DNA of 64,000 nucleotides, from assembly GCF_000719555.1 (NCBI RefSeq), contig NZ_JOGX01000006.1, forward strand, positions 62,001-126,000, read 5' to 3'. Source of the DNA: Streptomyces sp. NRRL F-5727. GTDB taxonomy: Bacteria; Actinomycetota; Actinomycetes; Streptomycetales; Streptomycetaceae. Below, piece by piece: positions 7,105 to 16,453 of this stretch. Below the pieces are notes generated by a model that worked only from the letters and a program-made list of their open reading frames with translations, was not told the DNA's origin and did not search any database. Position 1 is the stretch's first letter; each line of letters starts with the position of its first letter. The position numbers were made by a program, and so were the translations under genes.

Positions 7105-8820
7105 TCAGCGCACGTGCCCCAGGAGGCCGTGCAGGGCGGTCCCGGTCGGCAGGACCCGGGCCGACGCCTTCTTGACGACGGCCTTCTCGGCTGCCTTCTC
7201 CGTGGCCATCCCGGCGGCCTTCGTCGCGGGCTCCGCCGTGGCCTTCTTCGTGGCCTTCTTCGCGGGGGCCGGGTCCGGCTTCGGTGCCGGGAGGGCGGCG
7301 CAGACCGCGTCCACCTCGGAGTCGCCCTCGGCGCGCGGCACGGCGCCGGTGGCGAGGTAGGTGCTCAGATGCCTGTCGAGGCAGTCGTTGCCGGCGAGCG
7401 TGACGCCGTGGTTCCCGCCGCCCTCCTCGACGACCAGGCTGGAGCCGCGGACCATCCGGTGCAGGGCGAGCGCGCCCTCGTAGGGGGTGGCGGCGTCGTC
7501 GGTGGCCTGGAGGATGAGCACCGGCGGCAGCTGGTCGTTGCTGACGTCCGGCGGGGTGAGCGGCTCGACCGGCCAGAACGCGCAGGGCGCGTTGTACCAG
7601 GCGTTGTTCCAGGTGGAGAAGGGCGCCTTGGCGTGGACCTCCCAGTTGTCCTTCCGCCAGACGTTCCAGTCCTTGGGCCAGGCGGCGTCCCGGCACTGGA
7701 CGGCGGTGTAGACGGAGTAGCCGTTGTCGGCGGCCGAGTCGGCCTCGCCGTACCGCTCGTAGGCGGCCGTGAGCGGTTCCGGGTCCTGCTCGTTCACGTA
7801 CGCCGCGAACGCGCTCGCCAGCTTCGGCCAGTAGCCGTCGTAGTAGCCGCCGGGCAGGAAGGTGTCCTCCAGCTCGCCGGGGCCGACCTTGCCGCCCGCC
7901 GGGGAGTCGCGCAGCTCCTCGCGCATCCGGTACCAGGCGGCCTCGACGGCGGCCGGGTCGGTGCCCAGCCGGTACACGGCGTCGTGCTTGGCCACCCAGG
8001 CCATGAAGTCCTTGTGGCGGGTGTCGAAGGCGTAGTCCTGCGCGATGTTGTCCTCGTACCAGACGCCGTTCGGGTTGACGACGGAGTCCAGCGCCATGCG
8101 CCCGACCCGCTCCGGGTAGAGCCGGGCGTAGACCGCGCCCAGGTAGGTCCCGTACGAGTAGCCGAGGTAGTGGAGCCGCTCCGCGCCGAGCGCCTTCCGG
8201 ATGAGGTCCAGGTCGCGGGCGGTGGAGACGGTGTCGATGTACGGGAGGACGTCGGCGTGCTTCTTGCCGCAGGCGGCGGCGAACGCCTGGGCGCGCTCCA
8301 GGGCGTTGCGTTCGGCGTCGGTGCCGCGCGGCACCGAGTCGGGGCGGACCGGGTCGAAGTGGCCGGGCCGGCAGTCGAGCGCGGGCTCGCTCCTGCCGAC
8401 GCCGCGCGGGTCGAAGCCGATGACGTCGTACCGGGCGGCGACCTCGGGGGGCAGCGAGGCGGCGACGTAGCCGGCCATGCCGCGTCCGCTGCCGCCCGGG
8501 CCGCCGGGGTTGACCAGGAGGGGGCCCTCGGAGGTCTCGGCGGTGTGGGGGACGCGGGTCAGCGCGAGCGTGATGCTGCGGCCGGCCGGGTCGTCGTGGA
8601 CGAGCGGCACCTTCAGGGTGGCGCACTGGAGCCGCGGGTACGCCTTGGTGGCGCAGCCGGTCCAGGAGAGGGCGGGGAGGGGGCGGGGGGTCGGGTCACC
8701 GGTGCCCGCGGCGGACGCGGGCAGGACGGTGACCGTCCCGGCGACCAGCGCCCCAGCGGCGATCAGCATTCCTGCGCGGGTGGTCATGGAGCGTGGAGTG
8801 CCCCGCGGGGCGCGGGACAC
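7105..8820 (-). CDS. Secreted tripeptidyl-aminopeptidase-like alpha/beta hydrolase
   Basis: Exported serine peptidase of the TAP/SlpD type, probably releasing tri- or dipeptides from the N-terminus of peptides outside the cell. The signal peptide runs through MLIAAGALVAGTVTVLPASA. The oxyanion region is LLVNPGGPGGSG, the nucleophile elbow GYSYG at about 222, the acid in LQATDDAATPYEG and the His in GGGNHGVTL. A TAP-type C-terminal Cys pair also appears (NDCLDRH, DAVCAAL). The chosen GTG start has GGAACAGG in front of it; an in-frame ATG 11 codons later lacks a ribosome-binding site. The last 60 residues are an unusual Lys/Ala/Pro-rich tail not needed for the fold. Confidence 0.9.
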   Translation of the reverse strand: MSRAPRGTPRSMTTRAGMLIAAGALVAGTVTVLPASAAGTGDPTPRPLPALSWTGCATKAYPRLQCATLKVPLVHDDPAGRSITLALTRVPHTAETSEGPLLVNPGGPGGSGRGMAGYVAASLPPEVAARYDVIGFDPRGVGRSEPALDCRPGHFDPVRPDSVPRGTDAERNALERAQAFAAACGKKHADVLPYIDTVSTARDLDLIRKALGAERLHYLGYSYGTYLGAVYARLYPERVGRMALDSVVNPNGVWYEDNIAQDYAFDTRHKDFMAWVAKHDAVYRLGTDPAAVEAAWYRMREELRDSPAGGKVGPGELEDTFLPGGYYDGYWPKLASAFAAYVNEQDPEPLTAAYERYGEADSAADNGYSVYTAVQCRDAAWPKDWNVWRKDNWEVHAKAPFSTWNNAWYNAPCAFWPVEPLTPPDVSNDQLPPVLILQATDDAATPYEGALALHRMVRGSSLVVEEGGGNHGVTLAGNDCLDRHLSTYLATGAVPRAEGDSEVDAVCAALPAPKPDPAPAKKATKKATAEPATKAAGMATEKAAEKAVVKKASARVLPTGTALHGLLGHVR

Positions 8821-8899
8821 GACCTGTTCCGCCGGTAATCGACCCGAACGGAGGGTGTGATGACGGCGTGTCAGGTGACCCTGCGGCGTGTCGCCGGGG

Positions 8900-9931
8900 T
8901 CAGAGCAGGGTGAGCTGTTCCGGGTCGCCGGCCGGCGGGGCGGGGGAGGGGCGCGGGACGCGCCGGGGGGATTCCCGGCGGGCCGGGCCGATGCCGAACT
9001 CGGCGGCCAGTTCGTGGACCTGGCGGGTGATCCGGCGCTGGTACCAGGTCGGCGCGTAGGCCCCGCCGGCGTACATCCGCTCGTACCGTCCGACCAGCTG
9101 GGGGTGGTGGCGGGCGAGCCAGCTCATGAACCACTCGCGGGCGCCGGGGCGCAGATGGAGGACGAGCGGGGTGACGGAGACGGCGCCGGCCTCGGCGATG
9201 GCGCGGACGGTGGCGCGCAGCTGCTCGGGGGAGTCGCCGAGGAACGGGACGACGGGGGCCATGAGGACGCCGCAGCCGATGCCGTGCTCGCCGAGGACGC
9301 GGACCACGTCGAGGCGGCGGTGCGGGGAGGGCGTGCCGGGCTCGATCGTGCGCCACAGCTCCTCGTCGGTGAAGCCGACCGAGACGGAGACGCCGACCTC
9401 GGTGACCTCGGCGGCCTGGGTGAGCAGCTCCAGGTCGCGCAGGATCAGGGTGCCCTTGGTGAGGATGGAGAAGGGGTTGGCCCGGTCCCGCAGCGCGGTG
9501 AGGATGCCGGGCATGAGCCGGTACCTGCCCTCGGCCCGCTGGTAGCAGTCGACGTTGGTGCCCATGGCGATGTGGGCGCCCTGCCAGTTGCGGGAGGCGA
9601 GCTGCCGGGTGAGCAGCTCGGGGGCGTTGACCTTGACCACGATCTGGGAGTCGAAGCCGAGGCCGGTGTCCAGGTCGAGATAGCTGTGGGTCTTGCGCGC
9701 GAAACAGTAGACGCACGCGTGCGTGCAACCGCGGTACGGGTTCACGGTCCACTCGAACGGCATCCGCGAGGCGCCGGGGACCCGGTTGAGGATGGTGCGG
9801 GCCCGGACCTCGTGGAAGGTGATCCCGCGGAACTCGGGGGTGTCGAAGGTGCGGGTCGTGACCGCGTCCATGCCGAACAGGGCGGTGTCGGCGGGCGCGG
9901 GCGGGGTCTCGCCCAGATGGTCCCAGCGCAT
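8900..9931 (-). CDS. Rv2578c-family radical SAM protein
   Basis: Radical S-adenosylmethionine enzyme of 343 residues with the cluster motif CTHACVYC (CxxxCxxC) in YRGCTHACVYCFARKTHSYLD, followed by IAMGTNVDCYQ and ILTKGTLILRDL typical of the SPL-like/Elp3-like radical SAM core. The reaction is not known; relatives of spore photoproduct lyase suggest nucleic-acid repair or modification. The ATG has a textbook GAGGAGG six bases upstream. A LexA-type box lies 57 bases upstream, which fits the DNA-damage induction reported for mycobacterial Rv2578c. The C-terminus is Pro/Arg-rich and probably disordered. It is divergent from the SRPBCC gene. Confidence 0.88.
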   Translation of the reverse strand: MRWDHLGETPPAPADTALFGMDAVTTRTFDTPEFRGITFHEVRARTILNRVPGASRMPFEWTVNPYRGCTHACVYCFARKTHSYLDLDTGLGFDSQIVVKVNAPELLTRQLASRNWQGAHIAMGTNVDCYQRAEGRYRLMPGILTALRDRANPFSILTKGTLILRDLELLTQAAEVTEVGVSVSVGFTDEELWRTIEPGTPSPHRRLDVVRVLGEHGIGCGVLMAPVVPFLGDSPEQLRATVRAIAEAGAVSVTPLVLHLRPGAREWFMSWLARHHPQLVGRYERMYAGGAYAPTWYQRRITRQVHELAAEFGIGPARRESPRRVPRPSPAPPAGDPEQLTLL

Positions 9932-9987
9932 GGACGCCTCCTCGATCGACTTCGTTCGTACGTTCGACTGCCGTGGACCCCAGAATA

Positions 9988-9999
9988 GAACATCTGTTC
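9988..9999 (-). promoter_or_regulatory. LexA (SOS) box upstream of the radical SAM gene
   Basis: GAACATCTGTTC matches the actinobacterial LexA consensus GAAC-N4-GTTC exactly. It lies upstream of the radical SAM start in the A/T-richest part of the divergent promoter region. One such match is expected by chance in a window of this size, so the support comes from its position and from the known LexA control of the mycobacterial homologue. Confidence 0.65.
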
Positions 10000-10094
10000 C
10001 CTTGATCGTCGCAACCCGGATTTCGCGCCCCGCGAGGCACGTGGTTCGCTTGGCCCACACCCCTGAAGAACCCATGACAGCTGGAGGAAATGCG

Positions 10095-10538
10095 ATGGCG
10101 CAGGTCGAGGCCACGACGGAACGGATCATCGCGGCGGACGCGGAGACCGTGTTCGACACACTGGCCGACTACAGCGGCACGCGCGCGAAGCTGCTGCCCG
10201 AGCACTTCAGCGAGTACGAGGTGCGGGAGGGCGGCGACGGCGAGGGCACCCTCGTCCACTGGAAGCTCCAGGCCACCAGCAAGCGCGTGCGTGACTGCCT
10301 CCTGGAGGTCACCGAGCCCACCGACGGGCAGCTCGTCGAGAAGGACCGCAACTCCTCCATGGTCACCACCTGGACCGTGACCCCGGCCGGGGAGGGCAGG
10401 TCCCGCGCCGTCGTCACCACCGTCTGGAACGGCGCCGGCGGCATCGGCGGCTTCTTCGAGCGGACCTTCGCCCCCAAGGGCCTGGCCCGGATCTACGACG
10501 CCGTGCTCGCCAACCTGGCCGCCGAGACCGAGAAGTAA
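10095..10538 (+). CDS. SRPBCC-family (polyketide cyclase/START-like) protein
   Basis: Small soluble protein of 147 residues with a helix-grip fold that binds hydrophobic ligands. Typical segments are the opening ATTERIIAADAETVFDTLADY, the central VREGGDGEGTLVHWKLQ and the long C-terminal helix region GGFFERTFAPKGLARIYDAVL. GGAGG lies eight bases before the ATG. Members range from ligand carriers to aromatase/cyclases; with no biosynthetic neighbours, no specific ligand can be assigned. It shares the divergent promoter region with the LexA-box gene, and the box could affect both. Confidence 0.85.
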   Translation: MAQVEATTERIIAADAETVFDTLADYSGTRAKLLPEHFSEYEVREGGDGEGTLVHWKLQATSKRVRDCLLEVTEPTDGQLVEKDRNSSMVTTWTVTPAGEGRSRAVVTTVWNGAGGIGGFFERTFAPKGLARIYDAVLANLAAETEK

Positions 10539-10551
10539 CGCCCGGGGCGTT
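10537..10551 (+). terminator. Short hairpin at the SRPBCC stop codon
   Basis: AACGCC/GGCGTT six-base-pair stem with a three-base loop that begins in the TAA stop codon. It is short, so termination is only a possibility. Between here and the exporter start at 10816 I see no gene. Confidence 0.3.
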
Positions 10552-10815
10552 CACCGATTCGAGTGGATTCCCCGTCGCCCCCGTACCGGCGCCCGACGCG
10601 CCGAGGGGGCGCGGGGAGTTCACCAAACGCGCTGATGAAGCGCCACAAGTGCCCCCTCGCGCCCCGCCGTTCACACCCGCCGCGCCACCCGCCGCCCGTA
10701 CCGCCCGACTTGCTCCCCCTTCGCGCCCGATGCGAAGAATGGCCCGTCCCCGAGTCCGCCTCCCAGCCGAGGCCGCTACCGAGCCGGGGCGACGCCGTGA
10801 CGAGGGGAGCCGTAC

Positions 10816-13278
10816 GTGGGTGCCATCACGCTGGTGAAGGACGCCGGGGAGGCCACAGCGCTCCCCGGGGACGGCCCGCCCGCCGGACCCCCGCCGCAGC
10901 CGGCGGCCGAGACGCCCCTCGACCCCCGCCGCGTCCGGCTCGTCTTCTTCGGCCTGATGCTCGCGCTGCTCCTCGCCGCGCTGGAGCAGATGATCGTCGC
11001 CACCGCCCTGCCGAAGATCGTCGGCGAACTCCAGGGCCTGGACCGGATGTCCTGGGCGATCACCGCCTACCTGCTGACCTCCACCGTCGGCCTGCCCGTC
11101 TACGGCAAGCTCGGCGACCTCCTCGGCCGCAAGGGCGTCTTCCTCTTCGCCATCGTCGTCTTCGTCATCGGCTCCGGACTCGCCGGCTGGTCCCGCAGCA
11201 TGGACGAGCTCATCGCCTTCCGCGCCCTCCAGGGCGTCGGCGCCGGCGGCCTCATGATCGGCGTCCAGGCGATCATCGCCGACATCGTCCCGGCCCGCGA
11301 ACGCGGCCGCTACATGGGCCTGATCGGCGCCGCCTTCGGCCTCGCCTCCGTCGCCGGACCGCTCCTCGGCGGCTTCTTCACCGACCACGTCTCCTGGCGC
11401 TGGTGCTTCTACTTCAACGTGCCCTTCGGGCTCGTCACCCTCGCCGTCGTCGCCGCCGTCCTCAAACTGCCCAAGCCGAAGGTCCGCGCCCGCTTCGACG
11501 TCCTCGGCGCCCTGCTCCTCGCCGCCGCCTCCACCTGCCTCGTCCTGCTGACCAGTTGGGGCGGGACGGAGTACGAGTGGGACGACCGGGTCATCATCGG
11601 CCTCGGCTGCGGCGCCGCCGGAACCGTCCTGCTCTTCCTGGTCGTCGAGCACCGCGCGCCCGAACCCCTCATCCCGCTGCGGCTGTTCCGCGACTCCGTC
11701 TTCACGGTCACCTCGCTCGTCGGCGCCGTCGTCGGCATCGCCCTCTTCGGCGCGGCCAGCTACCTGCCGAGCTTCCTCCAGATGGTCGAGGGCGCCTCCG
11801 CCACCGAGTCCGGGCTCCTCATGCTCCCGCTGATGGGCGGGATCGTCGTCGCCTCGGTCGTCTCCGGCCAGCTCATCAGCCGCACCGGCCGCTACAAGGT
11901 CTACCCGCTGGTCGGCTCCGCCCTCGCCGTCCTCGGCATGGCCCTGCTCTCCCGCATGGACATCGGCACGCCCCGCCTCACCCACAGCCTCTGGCAGGCC
12001 GTGCTCGGCACCGGCATCGGCCTGATCATGCCGGTGCTCATCCTCGCCGTGCAGAACGCCGTCCGGCCCGCCGACCTCGGCACCGCCACCAGCGCCCACA
12101 ACTACTTCCGCCAGATCGGCGGCAGCGTCGGCGCCGCGGTCTTCGGCACCCTCTTCGCCGCCCGCCTCGACTCGGCCCTCGCCGACCGGCTCCCCGCCGT
12201 CCAGAGCTCCGGCGCCGGGAGCGCCGCCGCCCTGCCGCCCGCCGAGGCGATCACCCCCCAGACCGTGCACGCCCTGCCGCCCGCCCTGCGCGACCTCTAC
12301 ATCCAGGCGTACGCGGACGCCATGCCGCGCATCTTCCTCTACCTCGTGCCGGCCCTCGTGCTCGGCCTCGTCCTCGCCTTCTTCCTCAAGGAGCAACCGC
12401 TGGTGTCCCACCACACCCCCGCCGCCGAGGCCGTCGACGCCCACCTCGACACCGGCGTCCAGGCCGTCCCGCACGCCCGCCACGCGGCCCCCGCCGCCGC
12501 CCAGGCCGCGCCGCTCCACACCGGAGTGCCCGTCTGCGGCACCGTCCAGCACCACGACGGGAGCCGCGTCCCGCGCGCCGCGCTCACCCTCATCGACGTC
12601 GGCGGGCGCCAGATCGGCCGCGGCGCCAGCGGCGAGGACGGCCGCTACGCGCTCAGCGTGCCCGCCAGCGGCTCGTACGTGCTGATCGCCGCCGCCGGCG
12701 GCCACCAGCCGCAGGCCGTCTCCGTCACCGTCGGGGACCGGCCGGTCGACCTCGACGTCGTCCTCGGCGGCGCGGGACGCCTCGCGGGGTGCGTCCTCAC
12801 CGCCGACGGCAGCCCCGTCCGGGACGCCGCCGTCACCCTCACCGACGTCCGCGGCGAGGTCGTCGCCTCCACCCGCAGCGGGCGCGAGGGCGGATACGTG
12901 ATCACCGAACTGGTCGCCGGCGAGTACACCCTCGCGGCCAGCGCCCCCGCCTTCCGGCCCGCCGCCGTCCCGGTCAGCGTCCAGTCCGCCCGCGAGACCC
13001 GCCAGGACATCGAGCTGGCGGGCGGCGCGGTCCTGCGCGGCACGGTCAGGGCCGGCGGCGGGCGCCCGGTGGAGGACGCCCGGGTCACCCTGCTCGACGC
13101 GGCCGGGAACGTCGTCGACACCCTCACCACCGGGCCCGACGGCACCTTCCGCTTCGTCGACCTGTCCTCCGGCGAGTACACGGTCATCGCCGCCGGCTAC
13201 CCGCCCGTCGCCACCGTCCTCCAGGTGGCCGGCGGCGGCCGCACCGAGCGCGACCTCCAGCTCGGCCACCAGGACTGA
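10816..13278 (+). CDS. DHA2-family MFS exporter with three C-terminal carboxypeptidase-regulatory-like repeats
   Basis: Proton-driven drug exporter of the EmrB/QacA (14-helix) type. Residues about 45-540 are the transporter: [18 protein letters not shown] (motif D1-like), [13 protein letters not shown] (motif A) and [13 protein letters not shown] (motif B). After the last helix ([18 protein letters not shown]) there is an Ala/His-rich linker. Then come three beta-sandwich repeats of about 80 residues from 573 to 820, each with a G-x-V core, an alanine-rich strand and a DG-x-Y/F-x-L/F turn ([31 protein letters not shown]), matching the CarboxypepD_reg/CnaB type. GTG start with GAGGGGAG upstream. 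The appended module is unusual because DHA2 C-termini are expected to be cytoplasmic. Confidence 0.9.
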   Translation: MGAITLVKDAGEATALPGDGPPAGPPPQPAAETPLDPRRVRLVFFGLMLALLLAALEQMIVATALPKIVGELQGLDRMSWAITAYLLTSTVGLPVYGKLGDLLGRKGVFLFAIVVFVIGSGLAGWSRSMDELIAFRALQGVGAGGLMIGVQAIIADIVPARERGRYMGLIGAAFGLASVAGPLLGGFFTDHVSWRWCFYFNVPFGLVTLAVVAAVLKLPKPKVRARFDVLGALLLAAASTCLVLLTSWGGTEYEWDDRVIIGLGCGAAGTVLLFLVVEHRAPEPLIPLRLFRDSVFTVTSLVGAVVGIALFGAASYLPSFLQMVEGASATESGLLMLPLMGGIVVASVVSGQLISRTGRYKVYPLVGSALAVLGMALLSRMDIGTPRLTHSLWQAVLGTGIGLIMPVLILAVQNAVRPADLGTATSAHNYFRQIGGSVGAAVFGTLFAARLDSALADRLPAVQSSGAGSAAALPPAEAITPQTVHALPPALRDLYIQAYADAMPRIFLYLVPALVLGLVLAFFLKEQPLVSHHTPAAEAVDAHLDTGVQAVPHARHAAPAAAQAAPLHTGVPVCGTVQHHDGSRVPRAALTLIDVGGRQIGRGASGEDGRYALSVPASGSYVLIAAAGGHQPQAVSVTVGDRPVDLDVVLGGAGRLAGCVLTADGSPVRDAAVTLTDVRGEVVASTRSGREGGYVITELVAGEYTLAASAPAFRPAAVPVSVQSARETRQDIELAGGAVLRGTVRAGGGRPVEDARVTLLDAAGNVVDTLTTGPDGTFRFVDLSSGEYTVIAAGYPPVATVLQVAGGGRTERDLQLGHQD

Positions 13279-13291
13279 CCGGCCGGGTGCG

Positions 13292-14488
13292 TCAGGAGGC
13301 GGTCGGCGCGGCCTTGCGCAGAGCGGCGATGCAGCTGCCGATCGCCTCCTGGAGGGCTTCGAGGCGCTGGAGCATGTCCTCCTCGTAGATCTCCTCCTCC
13401 ATCACCTCGTCGAGGGTCAGCTCCTCGAAGACCTTGGTGGCCTTCTGCAGCGAGCTGTAGAAGCGGGTCCGCCGCTCCTGGACCCGCAGCGCCGGGTCCT
13501 CCTCGACGGCCTTGGCGACGAGCCCCCTCACCGACTCGTACGCCTCGCCGGCCCACTCGCCGGCCTCCTCCGAGTCGTCCAGCTCGTCGATCAGCGACAG
13601 ATGCCGCTCGGCCTCCGCGCGCACCTCGGGCGGCGCCTCCACGGTCTGCCCGGCGGGCGTCCTGACCTGCCCGTTCTCCACGATCTGGCGGACGTAGCCG
13701 ATCCGGTCCGCGACCTTCGCCTCGGTCGCGACGGCCTTCTTCAGGTCGTCGGTCCGGGCGATGGCCCGCGCCAGCTCCGTCTGGAGCGCCGGGTCCTCCT
13801 TCATCCGGTCGAGCAGCGCCCCGCGCGCCGCCTCGGCCGTCCCCGGGTCGGCGAGGATCGCGGCCCGCAGCGCGGTCGGGTTCTCCGCCACCTCCAGCGC
13901 CTTCGTCGGCCGGATGCCCTCCGCCTCCGCCGCGGCGCTGATCGCCTGGCCGCGCACCGAGGAGGCGCTGTTGCGGGAGGTGTAGTACGACAGCCAGACG
14001 TCGGCGTCCGGCAGATCGATGTCGGCGCCCGGCTCAAGCACCTCGAACTGCGGCACGAGACCGTCGTCGGCCGCCATGTCCCACGCCTTGTAGTAGCGCA
14101 TCACCCGCTCCGCCGAGCACCCCGCCAGCGCCGCGAACGCCCGCGCCGACACCTTCCGCGCCGCCGCGCCCTCGGCCGCCTGCCCGCCCGGCCGCACACT
14201 GCGCGCCACCTTCAGCGCGAAGGCCCAGCCGCCGGTCCGCGCGTACACCCCGAACTCCCGGGCGTCCCGGACGACGACCGGGTCGTGGTCGGCGGGATCG
14301 GCGACGGTGTCCTCCCCGACGGTCTCCTCGGCTTCCCCGGTCTCCTCGGCCTTCCCGGTCTCCTCAGACGCCTCGGGCGCGGCGGGCGCGGGGGAGTCCT
14401 CCGGGACCCAGAAGTTCTCCTCCGGCTCGGAGGCGGCGGGGGCGGGGGTGGTGTCGGACGGATCGAGGGCGATGGTCACCGAGAACAC
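13292..14488 (-). CDS. Conserved hypothetical protein with acidic N-terminus and HTH-like segment
   Basis: 398 residues, no confident family. The first 65 residues are acidic and Pro/Ala/Glu-rich (repeated ETGKAEETGEAEET) and probably disordered. Residues about 70-140 include a helical block with a possible helix-turn-helix, VSARAFAALAGCSAERVMRYY, followed by a mostly helical, highly charged region with coiled-coil character and a very acidic end (LDEVMEEEIYEEDMLQRLE). The composition resembles actinomycete DNA- or chromosome-associated accessory proteins, but I cannot name one. The start used is GTG with GGAG close by; another GTG three codons later would give MTIALDPSD. It is convergent with the exporter, 13 bases apart. 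Confidence 0.75.
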   Translation of the reverse strand: MFSVTIALDPSDTTPAPAASEPEENFWVPEDSPAPAAPEASEETGKAEETGEAEETVGEDTVADPADHDPVVVRDAREFGVYARTGGWAFALKVARSVRPGGQAAEGAAARKVSARAFAALAGCSAERVMRYYKAWDMAADDGLVPQFEVLEPGADIDLPDADVWLSYYTSRNSASSVRGQAISAAAEAEGIRPTKALEVAENPTALRAAILADPGTAEAARGALLDRMKEDPALQTELARAIARTDDLKKAVATEAKVADRIGYVRQIVENGQVRTPAGQTVEAPPEVRAEAERHLSLIDELDDSEEAGEWAGEAYESVRGLVAKAVEEDPALRVQERRTRFYSSLQKATKVFEELTLDEVMEEEIYEEDMLQRLEALQEAIGSCIAALRKAAPTAS

Positions 14489-14653
14489 TCCGGTCGGTCG
14501 GGCGGGACAACTGCGGCCGACAGCCTATACGTACCGCTTGGCGATGTTTGGCCCGATTCGAAGGTCGGGTCGCCGGAGAAACACCTGGCGTCCGGGAGGC
14601 GCCGCCGGGCAGGATGCCTCCATGATCCACGGAATCGAGCCCCGCCCCGCCCG

Positions 14654-16354
14654 GTGAGCGCCCCGCCCGCGCGGCCGACGCCCGCGCCCGCCCTGTACGC
14701 GTACGCCAGGAGCCTGCGCGCCGACACCCCGCCGCCCCGGGGCGGCCACCCGCTGCCCGACACGGCACGGCCTCCGTACGACGGAGGTGTCCGCCTCCCG
14801 TACAAGAAGGCCCGTGAGACCGTCACCGGCCTGCTCCACGCCCGCATCGCCGGGCCCGACACGGCCCGCGCCGCCGCCGGGACCGAGCACGCGCTCGTCG
14901 CCACCGGCGTCCGCGAACACCTCGTCTTCCACACCGCCGCCGCGCTCGCCCCCGCCGACCCGGCCGCAGCCCGCGCCCTGGCGCGGCGGCTCGTCCGCGT
15001 CGGGAGGACCGTCCACGGCGTCGCCGCGGGCCTCGGGCTCCTCACCCGGCTCGGCGAACCCGAGGACATCCCGTACCTGCGCGAACTCGGCGCGCTCCAC
15101 GAGCTCTTCCGGTACGCCGTCGAAGCCCTCGACCCCCTGGACCGGCCGGCCGCCGCCCTGCTGTGGCTGACCCACCACCCCCCGGAGGCACCGCGCGGCC
15201 TCGTCGAGGCCGTCGCCGCCCGGGACCCCGCCGCGGTACGGGAACAGCTCCTCGGGCTCGCCCCGCGCGACCGGGGCATGGAGCCCGCCCACGCCCGGCG
15301 CGTCGCCGAGGCCACCGGCCTCGTGGATCTCCTCGACCGGGCGCCCGGGGACACCGCGCTCCTCGGCCAGGCCCTGCGGCTCCTCGCCCGGGCGGTCACC
15401 CAGGGGGACCACGGGATCGAGATCCTCGAGTACGCCGACGCCACCGCCCTCTACGGGACGGTGGCCGAACGGGCCCGTCTGCTGCCCCCGGACCCCGGCC
15501 ACCAGGCCCGGCTGGTCACCCTCGCCCAGGAACTCCACAGCGGCGCCTCCCGCCTGCTCGCCTGGCCGCCCGGCGGGCGCGAGGCCGTCCTCGCGCGGCT
15601 TCTGGACGCCGTGCGCGAACCCGCGGAGACCGGACGGCGCGCCGACTGGATCCGGCGCACCGCCCGGCACCTCCGTGCGGTGGGCCCGGCCGCGGCGCCC
15701 GGGCTGCGGATCGAGGTCGCCGTCGCCGACCCGGCCGGACCGACCGCCGTCGAGACCCGGATCCTGGTCGACGGGCGCCCGATCCTGCCCGCCGCTTTCC
15801 CGCAGGGGCGGGGCGACACGCCCGAGGACCTCCTCGACTCGGGCGCCCTGCGGGCCGGGACCGAACCCCGCCCCGTGCGGCTCGGCGTCACCTCCTGCGC
15901 CGAGGCGTGCTGCGGCGCCCTGTACGTCACCGTGCGCCGCGACGGCCCGCACGTGGTGTGGGACGGCTGGCGCCGTCCCGGCGGGCTGCCGGCACTCCCC
16001 GCGTACCGCTTCGACGCCGGCGCGTACGACGCCGAGATCGCCCGCGCGGAGCACGACCACACCTGGACCTGGCCGGCCCGGCACACCGCCCGCCTGATCA
16101 CCGCGGGTCTCCGCGACCGGCCCGGACTGCTCACCCGCTGGGGACTCGTGCGGGGCTGGATCAGCACGTACCACCAGGACCCCGACACCACCGTCGTCAC
16201 CTTCACGGGACCGTCCCCCGACGGCCCCGGCGAGCCGGACCGGTTCTATCTGTGGCATCTGCCCGACGACGGGACACCGCCCGGGCAGCGCGCCGCCGAG
16301 GCGCTGCGCCGCATGGCGGAGACGGACCCGCGGACCTTCGCGCAACGGCCCTGA
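14654..16354 (+). CDS. Hypothetical protein, 566 residues
   Basis: I do not recognise this family. Residues 1-50 are Pro-rich, then a long Ala/Leu/Arg-rich helical region (about 50-330) looks like alpha-solenoid without a clear repeat. The C-terminal part is more globular, with RIEVAVADPAGPTAVETRILVDGRP and a cysteine-rich turn SCAEACCGALYVTVRRDG, a metal-binding-like C-x3-CC arrangement, followed by a Trp/His-rich stretch (HDHTWTWPARHTARL). The start is uncertain: the GTG at 14654 is the earliest sensible one; GTG at 14789 (VRLPYKKARETV) is a good alternative. Third-position GC is strong, so the coding call is secure even though function is not. Confidence 0.7.
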   Translation: MSAPPARPTPAPALYAYARSLRADTPPPRGGHPLPDTARPPYDGGVRLPYKKARETVTGLLHARIAGPDTARAAAGTEHALVATGVREHLVFHTAAALAPADPAAARALARRLVRVGRTVHGVAAGLGLLTRLGEPEDIPYLRELGALHELFRYAVEALDPLDRPAAALLWLTHHPPEAPRGLVEAVAARDPAAVREQLLGLAPRDRGMEPAHARRVAEATGLVDLLDRAPGDTALLGQALRLLARAVTQGDHGIEILEYADATALYGTVAERARLLPPDPGHQARLVTLAQELHSGASRLLAWPPGGREAVLARLLDAVREPAETGRRADWIRRTARHLRAVGPAAAPGLRIEVAVADPAGPTAVETRILVDGRPILPAAFPQGRGDTPEDLLDSGALRAGTEPRPVRLGVTSCAEACCGALYVTVRRDGPHVVWDGWRRPGGLPALPAYRFDAGAYDAEIARAEHDHTWTWPARHTARLITAGLRDRPGLLTRWGLVRGWISTYHQDPDTTVVTFTGPSPDGPGEPDRFYLWHLPDDGTPPGQRAAEALRRMAETDPRTFAQRP

Positions 16355-16453
16355 CGTGCCGCTGCCTTCCGTCCGGCGCCGCCACTGGTCCACTCCAACG
16401 ACAGTTATCCACAGGGGTGGTAGCGGCGGCGGGCGGAGCGTACGGTTCCCTCC

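Noticed and set aside
16405..16413. TTATCCACA, a DnaA-box-like sequence upstream of the M55 peptidase gene
   Set aside because: A single isolated box with no cluster, no dnaA/dnaN and no AT-rich unwinding region; not an origin.
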